Program-made: the position numbers and the translations under genes
NCBI RefSeq assembly: GCF_030362795.1
Contig: NZ_JAUCBM010000006.1
Coordinates: 124,001-188,000 of the forward strand
Direction of reading: 5' to 3'
DNA length: 64,000 nt
DNA from: Pseudochrobactrum kiredjianiae
GTDB lineage: Bacteria; Pseudomonadota; Alphaproteobacteria; Rhizobiales; Rhizobiaceae
The notes under the pieces: model-generated
Databases searched by the model: none
The model's input: only the letters and a program-made list of their open reading frames with translations
Told to the model about the DNA's origin: nothing
Shown: one piece after another, positions 18,730-26,782 of the stretch
Numbering within the stretch: position 1 is the stretch's first letter
How the letters are laid out: the number at the start of each line of letters is the position of its first letter

Positions 18730-19455
18730 TTATTGCACGCAGCCGACATAAGCACCGCTTTGACGGGCTCTGTTTTCAACAATACGCGAAATTCGCACCA
18801 TTCCGCGGCTTGGCTTAGACGCATCGCGGAGAATCGGATTCGGCAATGTCACAGCCAGATAAGCCGCCTGCCGTGCTGTCAGTTTAGATGCCGGACGCTT
18901 GAAATAATGCTGCGCGGCCGCCTCAACACCATAAATCCCATCGCCCCACTCTACGATATTGAGATAAATCTCCATCATCCGGCGCTTAGACAGAATCAAT
19001 GAAGCACCTTGCGCCAGCGGAAATTCCAGTGCTTTGCGCACATAAGAACGCCCGTTCCAGAGAAAGAGATTCTTCACAGTCTGCATCGGAATAGTCGAAG
19101 CCCCACGGCTTGGCTCTCCGTCACTGCTCAACACCAGCTTCAACTGATTCCAGTCGATACCGTTATGACTGCAAAACTGCCCGTCCTCGGACATCATCAC
19201 GGAATGTACCAATACCGGCGCAATATCTTCCAGCGGCACCCATTGACGCTCATAGCCTTTCAGCGTCACCAGATCTTTAATCATCAGAGTGGACACAGGA
19301 TGCACAAATGGCAGCTTATAAAGCAAAAGTAACGCAAAGGGTGCGATCGCAAACATAATCAGCCCGCGCTTCACCCACCACCACCATGATCGGGCGCGAA
19401 CAGGGTCAGCCAGATAGCTGGTTCCGTCTTCCTTATGAATGACAAGTTTTGTCAT
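18730..19455 (-). CDS. mtgA: Monofunctional peptidoglycan transglycosylase
   Basis: A 241-residue inner-membrane enzyme that polymerises lipid II into glycan strands. The start ATG 19455 (MTKLVIHKE) is preferred over the longer frame at 19509 because a GGAGAA run precedes it. One membrane anchor follows a WWWWVKRG segment ([19 protein letters not shown]). The GT51 motifs are present: the catalytic Glu in [28 protein letters not shown], and [20 protein letters not shown], and a later [14 protein letters not shown]. There is no transpeptidase domain, which separates it from class A PBPs. It is divergent from ispA; both serve the lipid-linked wall pathway broadly. Confidence 0.94.
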   Translation of the reverse strand: MTKLVIHKEDGTSYLADPVRARSWWWWVKRGLIMFAIAPFALLLLYKLPFVHPVSTLMIKDLVTLKGYERQWVPLEDIAPVLVHSVMMSEDGQFCSHNGIDWNQLKLVLSSDGEPSRGASTIPMQTVKNLFLWNGRSYVRKALEFPLAQGASLILSKRRMMEIYLNIVEWGDGIYGVEAAAQHYFKRPASKLTARQAAYLAVTLPNPILRDASKPSRGMVRISRIVENRARQSGAYVGCVQ

Positions 19456-19640
19456 TGCGCCCGCGTTCTCTCCGTTATCTATAGCTTCGTTACTGCACAA
19501 TTTCAGCAAATTGAAAAGCTAGTCCTGCAGGACATATCAGTTTTCAGAAACTTTTTATTAATAAAAAGCATTTTGCACTGGTTCTGCACGACTTCCGAGA
19601 CAGAAATTTCATATTGAGCCAACCGGACAGGAGTTGATTA

Positions 19641-20591
19641 ATGCAGACGAATGGTTCATGCCCTAGACCCATGAAAAACGATCACGACATTTCCGGTTTC
19701 GGCCAGCGGCTGGCAATCCATGCCGCATCTGTTGAACAATTGCTGATCTCATTGCTGGATGAGCGTTCGCGTGTCGGAGAGGTTATTCGTCCGCCACGTC
19801 TGATGGCAGCTATCCGCCACGGTGCATTGAATGGCGGCAAGCGGCTGCGTCCGTTTCTGGTTACAGAAGCTGCCCGCCTTTATGATGCTGACCCGCAGGC
19901 TGCCATGCGCGTTGCCGCGGCTCTTGAATGTATCCATTGCTACTCGCTCGTTCATGACGATCTGCCGGCCATGGACGATGATGATATGCGCCGTGGTCAG
20001 CCGACAGTGCATAAAGCCTATGATGAAGCCGCAGCGATTCTCGCCGGTGATGGCCTTCTGACCTATGCTTTCGATATTATCGCTGATGATGCGACCGAAC
20101 TATCGGTAAAAACCCGTCTTGATCTGGTGCTGGCTTTGTCGCGTGCTTCCGGTATTGGTGGCATGGTTGGTGGTCAGGCGCTTGATCTGATGGCCGAAAC
20201 GGCCAGTCCTGATGAGGCCGAAATCATCACACTGCAAGCAATGAAAACCGGTGCGCTGATCCGCTTCGCCTGTGAAGCTGGCGCCATTATCGGCAATGCC
20301 AGCGCAGATGAGCGTGAACGCCTTGCAGAATTCGGCTCGGCTATTGGTCTGGCTTTCCAGCTTGCGGATGATCTGCTGGATGTCACCGCCGATGCGGCCA
20401 CAATGGGCAAAGCCACAGGCAAAGATGCTGCCGCAGGCAAGGCCACCCTTGTTTCACTCCATGGCGTTGACTGGACAAAGAAACAACTGGCCGGTCTGGT
20501 TGCACAGGCAGAAGACCTGCTCGCACCATTTGGGGAAAAAGGGCAGGTTCTCCGAGAAGCCGCACATTTTATTGCATGGCGCGAGAACTGA
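19641..20591 (+). CDS. ispA: Farnesyl diphosphate synthase (polyprenyl synthetase)
   Basis: A 316-residue trans-prenyltransferase. The first Asp-rich motif is DDLPAMDDDDMRRG (from Asp106), the longer bacterial type with four residues between the Asp pair and the next Asp; the second is FQLADDLLDVT near 235-245. Tyr101, five residues before the first motif, fits a C15 (farnesyl) product, as in E. coli IspA. GGKRLRP (65-71) binds the allylic diphosphate. The start ATG 19641 follows AGGAG. It converges on ispG through a shared terminator, placing two isoprenoid steps side by side. A C20 product cannot be excluded. Confidence 0.9.
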   Translation: MQTNGSCPRPMKNDHDISGFGQRLAIHAASVEQLLISLLDERSRVGEVIRPPRLMAAIRHGALNGGKRLRPFLVTEAARLYDADPQAAMRVAAALECIHCYSLVHDDLPAMDDDDMRRGQPTVHKAYDEAAAILAGDGLLTYAFDIIADDATELSVKTRLDLVLALSRASGIGGMVGGQALDLMAETASPDEAEIITLQAMKTGALIRFACEAGAIIGNASADERERLAEFGSAIGLAFQLADDLLDVTADAATMGKATGKDAAAGKATLVSLHGVDWTKKQLAGLVAQAEDLLAPFGEKGQVLREAAHFIAWREN

Positions 20592-20608
20592 ATTCAATAA
20601 AAACCGCA

Positions 20609-20645
20609 ATAAAAAAGCTCTCATATTTTATGAGAGCTTTTTTAT
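20609..20645. terminator. Bidirectional terminator between ispA and ispG
   Basis: A perfect 15-bp arm pair (20611-20625 with 20629-20643), A-rich on one side and T-rich on the other, between two convergent genes. Confidence 0.94.
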
Positions 20646-20650
20646 TATTC

Positions 20651-21922
20651 TTATTCTGCAGCTTCCGGCTTTTTCGCACCGAGCCCGTAGCGATTTTCGA
20701 TATAATCGGCCACCATTTTCTGAAAATCTTCAGCAATTGCCGGTCCGCGCAATGTGGCGACTTTCTTGCCATCTACAAAAATCGGTGCGGATGGTGTTTC
20801 ACCCGTGCCCGGCAGAGAAATACCAATATCTGCGTGTTTCGATTCGCCAGGCCCATTAACGATACAGCCCATCACCGCAACAGACAGACCTTCAACACCC
20901 GGATACTTTTCGCGCCAGATCGGCATATTGGTGCGGATATCATTCTGAATGGTCTGCGCCAGTTCCTGAAACACTGTCGAGGTGGTGCGACCGCAACCCG
21001 GACAGGCAGCAACAATCGGGATAAACTGACGGAAGCCCATCACCTGCAACAATTCCTGCGAGACCTGCACCTCGCGGGTACGATCACCGTTCGGCTCCGG
21101 TGTCAGAGAAATACGGATTGTATCGCCAATCCCCTGCTGCAACAGAATACCCATGGCAGCAGACGAGGCAACAATCCCTTTGGTGCCCATACCGGCTTCG
21201 GTCAGTCCCAGATGCAGCGCATGATCGCAACGCTTGGCCAGTTCCGCATAGACAGCAATCAGATCCTGCACCTGACTGACCTTGGCAGACAGGATGATCT
21301 TGTCGCGTGGCAGACCGATCTCTTCGGCCAGATCAGCAGAAATCAACGCAGACTGAATAATCGCCTCGCGCATCACTTCCTGCGCGGTCAGCGGTGCGCC
21401 TGCTGCCTGATTGCGATCCATCAAAGTGGTCAGCAATTCCTGATCCAGTGAACCCCAGTTCACACCAATACGCACCGGCTTGTCATAGCGGATTGCCATT
21501 TCAATAATTTCGGCAAACTGCTTGTCTTTTTTATCTTTGAAACCGACATTGCCCGGATTGATACGGTATTTCGCCAGTGCTTCCGCACAGGCCGGATGGT
21601 CTGAGAGCAACTTATGACCAATATAATGGAAGTCACCGATCAGCGGCACATTCAGGCCGAGGCGCTCAAGACGCTCACGGATTTTCGGCACCGCAGCAGC
21701 GGATTCGTCACGGTCAACGGTAATGCGTACCAGCTCGGAACCGGCATGATGCAGCGCTGCGACCTGTGCAACGGTGCCGTCAATATCCGCAGTATCCGTA
21801 TTGGTCATGGATTGCACAACCACCGGCGCGTTACCACCAACGATCACGCCGCCGACATTGACCCCGACAGATGTGCGGCGGGCAAAGGGATGGGCATAAT
21901 AGTGGAGATTATCAGAAGCCAT
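20651..21922 (-). CDS. ispG: 4-hydroxy-3-methylbut-2-enyl diphosphate synthase
   Basis: A 423-residue [4Fe-4S] enzyme of the non-mevalonate (MEP) pathway, converting MEcPP to HMBPP. The N-terminal TIM-barrel begins [16 protein letters not shown] and contains [10 protein letters not shown]. The C-terminal cluster domain has the three ligand Cys in ACPGCGRTT and [12 protein letters not shown]. Length and order match bacterial IspG without the plant insert. Electrons usually come from flavodoxin or ferredoxin. Its presence shows the organism makes isoprenoids by the MEP route. Confidence 0.95.
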   Translation of the reverse strand: MASDNLHYYAHPFARRTSVGVNVGGVIVGGNAPVVVQSMTNTDTADIDGTVAQVAALHHAGSELVRITVDRDESAAAVPKIRERLERLGLNVPLIGDFHYIGHKLLSDHPACAEALAKYRINPGNVGFKDKKDKQFAEIIEMAIRYDKPVRIGVNWGSLDQELLTTLMDRNQAAGAPLTAQEVMREAIIQSALISADLAEEIGLPRDKIILSAKVSQVQDLIAVYAELAKRCDHALHLGLTEAGMGTKGIVASSAAMGILLQQGIGDTIRISLTPEPNGDRTREVQVSQELLQVMGFRQFIPIVAACPGCGRTTSTVFQELAQTIQNDIRTNMPIWREKYPGVEGLSVAVMGCIVNGPGESKHADIGISLPGTGETPSAPIFVDGKKVATLRGPAIAEDFQKMVADYIENRYGLGAKKPEAAE

Positions 21923-22039
21923 AATCGTACAATCTTAAAATAGGTCAGGAATGTTTCGGTTCAATCTTGCTACGCAACCGTCACGGAACAGCGAATGCAC
22001 CGCAATTGTGACAGTCTTACAGCAGGTCTTGCAAAAACT

Positions 22040-23233
22040 CTATTCTCTTTTCTGGTCTGCAGCGCTTGCGAGCGGCGAAAGCATGAATACCACGATCAGC
22101 ATTAATGCCAGCACCATATAAACCGGCCCGAAACCGACATGCCCGCCAATAAAACCGATCAATGAGGGAGCCACCAGAATACCGGAATAGCCCATCAATG
22201 TGACGACACTTAACGCCGTTCCTGCGTGGATACCGCTCTGATTGCCCGCTGCGGAAAAGATAATCGGAACGATATTCGCCACACCAAATCCTGCAATCGC
22301 AAAAGCCAGAATTGCTATCCACGCATGTGGTGCAAAACCGCTGACAAACAAGCCCAGTGCGGCAATAATGATCGACACGCGGAAGGTACGCACCGCGCCA
22401 AACCGGTTGCGCACACCGTCTCCGAGAAAACGCACCAGCGCCATCGTCGCTGAAAAAGCCGCATAGCCATAACCGGCCGTGGTCAGATCAGCCTCGAAAG
22501 CCTGCTGAATATACACCGCCGCCCAATCTAGCACAGCTCCTTCCGGCACCATAGCAAACAGCGCCATCATACCGATCAGATAGATCACCGGCTGATCCGG
22601 CAGGCGGAAGCGGATTTTCTCACTGCTGTGCGGCTGACGGTCAATCACCATCTTAGGCAGCGCAATCAGCATGATGATACCGGCAATGATACTCACCAGC
22701 ACCGCATGGCTGATCGCACCCTGATAGCGCAGAAAAAGCCCGCCCAGCGCACTACCGGCAAAACCGCCAAGGCTCCAGAAACCATGGGAGGAAGACATCA
22801 GCGCACGGCCAAGTGTTTTTTCCACGGCAACGGCATTGGCATTCATCGCCACATCCATGCCGCCGAAAAAGGCACCCAGCAAAAACAGTGCCGGTACCGC
22901 GAGATAAAGATTGCTGGTGAGCGAAACTAAAATCAGCCAGAACGCTACGCCGACGGCAAAAGCTTTGGTCACCCGATCTGAGCCATAGCGCGCCAATAAA
23001 GGCCCGCACAATCCCATCGCCGCCAAAGCGCCAAGGCCAAAAACCAGAATGAGCAAGCCGAAGACACCCTCAGATACACCGAGACGGCTCATCATCAGCG
23101 GAATATGCAATGCCCAACTGCCGGTCACAAAGCCATTGGCAAAAAAGGCACCGGCCACTGCCCAGCGATAATATTTCAGACCGGCATCGCTAACGGATAC
23201 CTGTCCTGTGCTGATCCCCGCATCTCCGCTCAC
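22040..23233 (-). CDS. MFS transporter
   Basis: A 397-residue inner-membrane protein with about 12 hydrophobic segments, the size and spacing of a major facilitator. It starts with GTG at 23233, preceded by GGAG; the first residues MSGDAGISTG are soluble, then the first helix follows. The N-terminal half has a MDVAMNANAVAVEK segment and the loop between helices 2 and 3 (LLARYGSDRVTKAF) is a recognisable MFS motif A variant. It looks like the YbjJ-type group of MFS proteins of unknown substrate. It has no operon partner. Confidence 0.85.
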   Translation of the reverse strand: MSGDAGISTGQVSVSDAGLKYYRWAVAGAFFANGFVTGSWALHIPLMMSRLGVSEGVFGLLILVFGLGALAAMGLCGPLLARYGSDRVTKAFAVGVAFWLILVSLTSNLYLAVPALFLLGAFFGGMDVAMNANAVAVEKTLGRALMSSSHGFWSLGGFAGSALGGLFLRYQGAISHAVLVSIIAGIIMLIALPKMVIDRQPHSSEKIRFRLPDQPVIYLIGMMALFAMVPEGAVLDWAAVYIQQAFEADLTTAGYGYAAFSATMALVRFLGDGVRNRFGAVRTFRVSIIIAALGLFVSGFAPHAWIAILAFAIAGFGVANIVPIIFSAAGNQSGIHAGTALSVVTLMGYSGILVAPSLIGFIGGHVGFGPVYMVLALMLIVVFMLSPLASAADQKRE

Positions 23234-23353
23234 AAAACCGCTCCATCAGGTTCAGACATGAGTTCAGGCAAATATGCCCGCTTTCTGAGCATTTCACACG
23301 CATCCGAAATCAGCGCAAGTGTACAGCTGTCGCGTCACAGAATTTTTACAACA

Positions 23354-23384
23354 AAACAGGCGGCACAATGGCCGCCTGTTTCAA
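23354..23384 (-). terminator. Terminator of the TRAP operon
   Basis: An 11-bp stem (23354-23364 with 23371-23381) and six-base loop, followed on the minus strand by TTTTG, about 20 bases past the dctM stop. Confidence 0.88.
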
Positions 23385-23404
23385 TGATTGAAAGCTCAAA
23401 CCTG

Positions 23405-24730
23405 CTATTTCATTCCCAGCATATGCGGCAACCAAAGCGTGATCTGCGGCACATAGGTAATCAGCCCCAGGAATACCAGTGTCGTAATAATCCACGGCAG
23501 GGTCGAGATTGTCACCGCTGTCAGCCCCATTTTCGATATGGACGAGGCCACATAGAGATTGAGCCCCACCGGCGGTGTACAGAGCCCGATCTCCATATTA
23601 ACGATCATCATTACACCGAAATGCACCGGATCAACACCGAGTTTCACCGCAATCGGATAAAGGATCGGCGCCATAATCAGCACCACAGCCGACGGTTCCA
23701 TCACCATACCGATCAGCAGCAGAATGATATTCACCATCAACAGGAAGCCGATAACACCAAAGCCCTGCTCAACAATCCACGCACTCATCTGCTGCGGAAT
23801 TTGCTCCGAGGTCAGAATGAAAGCGAACATCACCGCATTGGTAATAATATAGAGCAGCATGGCGCTCATCGCCGCCGATGACAGCAGCACACGAGGCACT
23901 TCACTCAGTTTGATATCTTTATAAACAAACACCGCAATCACAAAAGCATAGACCGCAGAAACGGCTGCCGCTTCGGTCGGTGTGAAGATCCCGCCATAAA
24001 TACCGCCCATGATGATGACAATCAGCATCAGCCCCCAAACGGATTCACGAAATGCCTGCCACCGCTCATGCCATGCAGCACGCTGCATTCGCGGATAGCC
24101 GTTTTTCCATGCGCGCCAGATGGTCGTGCCGCCAAGCATAAAAGCCAGCATCAGCCCCGGCACCACACCGGCCATAAACAGCGTACCGATTGAGGCCGAC
24201 ATCACCGGCGCACCATCCGGTCCCGTCACCACCATGCCGGAGGTTGCCACCGCATACATCACCATTACAATCGACGGCGGAATGAGAATGCCAAGCCCGC
24301 CGGATGTCGCAATAACGCCCGTACCGAATTGCGGCGGATAGCCCTGTTTGACCATGGCCGGTATCAGGATGGAACCCACAGCCATAACCGTTGCCGGTGA
24401 GGAACCGGAAATCGCCGCGAACAGAGAACAGGCAGCCACAGCGGCCAAACCCATGCCGCCATACCAATGGCCAACCATAGAGGTTGCAAACCGGATCATC
24501 CGTTTGGCCACCCCGCCATGGGTGAGGAAGTTACCGGCAAGAATGAAAAACGGGATCGCCATGATCTCGAATTTTTCAATACCGGTGAACAGCTTCAGCG
24601 CGATTGAATCCATCGGAATGGAGGTAAAGGAAAACAGAAAGGTAAAAACTGTCAGACCCAGCGCAATGGAAACCGGCATACCGGTGACCAGCAGCAGCGC
24701 AAGAATTAAAAAGATGATCAGAGCGGTCAT
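23405..24730 (-). CDS. dctM: TRAP transporter, large permease subunit
   Basis: A 441-residue protein with about 12 membrane segments, the DctM subunit of a tripartite ATP-independent periplasmic transporter that uses an ion gradient. Family hallmarks are MAIPFFILAGNFLTHGGVA, FAAISGSSPATVMAVGSI and GLGILIPPSIVMVMYAV. The start codon overlaps the dctQ stop by four bases (ATGA), so both membrane subunits are translationally coupled. Presence of a DctB/DctR-like regulator next door suggests a C4-dicarboxylate or related acid as substrate. Confidence 0.94.
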   Translation of the reverse strand: MTALIIFLILALLLVTGMPVSIALGLTVFTFLFSFTSIPMDSIALKLFTGIEKFEIMAIPFFILAGNFLTHGGVAKRMIRFATSMVGHWYGGMGLAAVAACSLFAAISGSSPATVMAVGSILIPAMVKQGYPPQFGTGVIATSGGLGILIPPSIVMVMYAVATSGMVVTGPDGAPVMSASIGTLFMAGVVPGLMLAFMLGGTTIWRAWKNGYPRMQRAAWHERWQAFRESVWGLMLIVIIMGGIYGGIFTPTEAAAVSAVYAFVIAVFVYKDIKLSEVPRVLLSSAAMSAMLLYIITNAVMFAFILTSEQIPQQMSAWIVEQGFGVIGFLLMVNIILLLIGMVMEPSAVVLIMAPILYPIAVKLGVDPVHFGVMMIVNMEIGLCTPPVGLNLYVASSISKMGLTAVTISTLPWIITTLVFLGLITYVPQITLWLPHMLGMK

Positions 24731-25341
24731 CGGAATTCCTCCGCTTCTTCCATACCATCCACATGACCATGGTCATGATGAACGATTGTACCGGTTGTCA
24801 GATAGAGCCACATTGCCTGTACAAAGCGGAAGCACATCAGTGCCGAACCAAGCGGAACCGCCAGATAGACAATCCACATCGGCATTTCGAGATCAGCAGA
24901 AATCTGGCCGGTTTTGGAAATGTGCCAGACGAAATCCGCACCGATCCATGCAACAATCCCCGTGAACAAAATACAGGCCAGAAAGGCGATGATAATCATC
25001 AGGCGTTGATTTTTCGGTGACATGCGTTCAACCAGCACATCCACGCCGACATGGATGCCGATGCGCACGCCGTAAGCGGCTCCGAATTTCGCCATCCATA
25101 CAAACAGATAGATACAGGCTTCCTGCGCCCAGGTCAGATTAATGGAGGCCAGCCAACGGAAAATACTGCGGGCATAGACCTGCAGCTCAGGATAATTATT
25201 GGCGCGTGTCCACGACAAAAAATCCGCGGCAACGCCAATAGAATAACGGTGAGCAACCGCCACAAAGATCAGCACAACGGCTGATGCGATCAAAAAAGAC
25301 AGCAATATTTCTTCGAAGCGGTCGAGGATACGCAACACCAT
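24727..25341 (-). CDS. dctQ: TRAP transporter, small permease subunit
   Basis: A 204-residue protein with four predicted membrane helices, the DctQ subunit. The segment WAQEACIYLFVWMAKFGAAYGVR matches the conserved second helix region of the family, including the Trp/Glu pair and GAAYGVR loop. It has an insertion of about 30 residues between helices 1 and 2 (SWTRANNYPELQVYARSIFRW) compared with short DctQ proteins. It lies between dctP and dctM; a module A+B repeat fills the 310-base gap on the dctP side. Confidence 0.92.
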   Translation of the reverse strand: MVLRILDRFEEILLSFLIASAVVLIFVAVAHRYSIGVAADFLSWTRANNYPELQVYARSIFRWLASINLTWAQEACIYLFVWMAKFGAAYGVRIGIHVGVDVLVERMSPKNQRLMIIIAFLACILFTGIVAWIGADFVWHISKTGQISADLEMPMWIVYLAVPLGSALMCFRFVQAMWLYLTTGTIVHHDHGHVDGMEEAEEFR

Positions 25342-25549
25342 GGGATGCTCCTCAGATGAGACAGCACCGTTTGATGGTGCCTGTGTTTGTCAAAATTTGC
25401 GCACAAAACATCCGTCGCAGTGGCAAGCAATGCGCGCAACAGTGAAGAAAAGATAAGACGGGAATATGTGCCTGCCCTGAGCACCATCGTCAGGGCAGGC
25501 AAGCCCGCTGCAAAAAAGGGGGACTTTGCAGCGGAGTCCTTGAGAGGAT
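25342..25549. other. Intergenic region between dctP and dctQ
   Basis: No gene. A CCCTGA...TCAGGGCAGG hairpin (25471-25500, arms TGCCTGCCCTGA and TCAGGGCAGGCA) lies here; together with the repeat it may set different levels of binding protein and permease. Confidence 0.6.
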
Positions 25550-25654
25550 TAGAGCGCCGTGTGCCAGATTTGGCACACAAAGGTCGCTCTAACACTTTAG
25601 AAGTAGAGCATAATTTTACCTTAAACTGATCCAAGTTTAAGGAATTATGCTCTA
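25550..25654. repeat. Composite intergenic repeat (modules A and B)
   Basis: Module A, AGAGCGCCGTGTGCC ... GGCACACAAAGGTCGCTCT (25551-25590), followed by a short linker and module B (25604-25654). The same A-linker-B order is found at 46800-46902. The outer edge CTA (minus strand TAG) is the dctP stop codon. Confidence 0.9.
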
Positions 25655-26650
25655 GTCTTTCATTCCCACGGCTTCATAAACCTGTTTAATCAGGTCTGCG
25701 CCCACACGGTCAGCCATTTCCGTATGAACAGGTTTGAGCGCCTCAACCCATTCTGCTCGTTCTTCCGGTGTCAGATCGTAGAATGTTGTTGTCCCTGCCG
25801 CTTTCATCGCAGCCAGTGAATCGTCATTTTCTTTCTGGGCAATTTCGTTGGCATAGGCGGTTGATTCCGTCATCGCTTTATCAAGCTGACCACGCACATC
25901 TTCCGGCAGACCTTCCCAGAAGGCTTTATTGACGATCACCGCATAGCCCAGATAACCATGGTTCGAGACCGTGGCATGTTTCTGCACTTCATGCATTTTC
26001 TGGGTATACATATTGGATGGCGGATTTTCTGTGCCGTCCACAACGCCGGTCTGCAAAGCCTGATACACTTCCGAAAAAGCCAGAACCTGCGGCACTGCAC
26101 CCAGCGCTTTCATCTGCGCTTCCAGAATTTTGGACGACTGAATACGCATTTTCAGACCGAGAAAATCATCCGGCACATGCATAGGGCTGTTTGCCGACAT
26201 CACTTTGAAGCCGTTATCCCAATAGGCAAGACCGATAATCCCTTTGGCATCCAGCTTGTCGAGCAGCGCACGGCCAACCGGACCATCGGTGATTTTGCGC
26301 AGATCATCATAGTCTTTCATGATGAAAGGCAGATCGAACACTTCAAATTCACGCACACCGAGCGGACCGAATTTTGCGAGTGACGGTGCCAGCATCTGCA
26401 CAGCACCAAGCTGCAGAGCTTCCAGCTCTTCTTTATCCTTGTAAAGCTGAGAATTCGGATAGATCTCAACCTTCACTTTGCCTTCGGTATAGGCTTCAGC
26501 CAGTTCCTTGAACTTCTCTGCGCCTTTGCCCTTTGGCGTATCCGGTGCCACAACATGGCTGAATTTGATGGTAATTGCCTGTGCAAGCGCGGTTGAGCTC
26601 ACACCAAAAGCGAGCATTGCAGCAAGACCGGCAGTTGTCAGAAATTTCAT
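25652..26650 (-). CDS. dctP: TRAP transporter, substrate-binding protein
   Basis: Periplasmic solute receptor of the TRAP system, 332 residues from ATG 26650, which has GGGAGGG upstream; the frame to 26686 adds 12 residues before the signal. The signal peptide MKFLTTAGLAAMLAFGVS ends near ALAQA, and the mature protein begins ITIKFSHVVAPDTPKGKGAE, the usual DctP start. A conserved Arg lies in LKMRIQSSKI, the family site that binds the substrate carboxylate. The protein ends MKD before a TAG stop that belongs to the repeat. It is divergent from the sensor kinase gene, with two dyads in the shared promoter region. Confidence 0.94.
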   Translation of the reverse strand: MKFLTTAGLAAMLAFGVSSTALAQAITIKFSHVVAPDTPKGKGAEKFKELAEAYTEGKVKVEIYPNSQLYKDKEELEALQLGAVQMLAPSLAKFGPLGVREFEVFDLPFIMKDYDDLRKITDGPVGRALLDKLDAKGIIGLAYWDNGFKVMSANSPMHVPDDFLGLKMRIQSSKILEAQMKALGAVPQVLAFSEVYQALQTGVVDGTENPPSNMYTQKMHEVQKHATVSNHGYLGYAVIVNKAFWEGLPEDVRGQLDKAMTESTAYANEIAQKENDDSLAAMKAAGTTTFYDLTPEERAEWVEALKPVHTEMADRVGADLIKQVYEAVGMKD

Positions 26651-26732
26651 TGAGCGGCCCTCCCAAGCCTGCATAAACTCCCCCACGGAGTAAAAATCCA
26701 GATAAAACCCTTAAAAGGAGTGAAGCCGTAAT

Positions 26733-26777
26733 TCTATTGTGGAAACCCACAGTATTTCTATTGTGGTTTACCACAGG
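26733..26777. promoter_or_regulatory. Tandem dyad operator between dctP and the sensor kinase
   Basis: Two near-identical sites, each within CTATTGTGG-N4-CCACAG: TGTGG-AAAC-CCACA at 26738-26751 and TGTGG-TTTA-CCACA at 26762-26775, with centres 24 bp apart. They lie between the divergent dctP and two-component genes. The cognate FixJ/DctR-like regulator is the likely ligand; this is inference from position. Confidence 0.75.
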
Positions 26778-26782
26778 CATAA

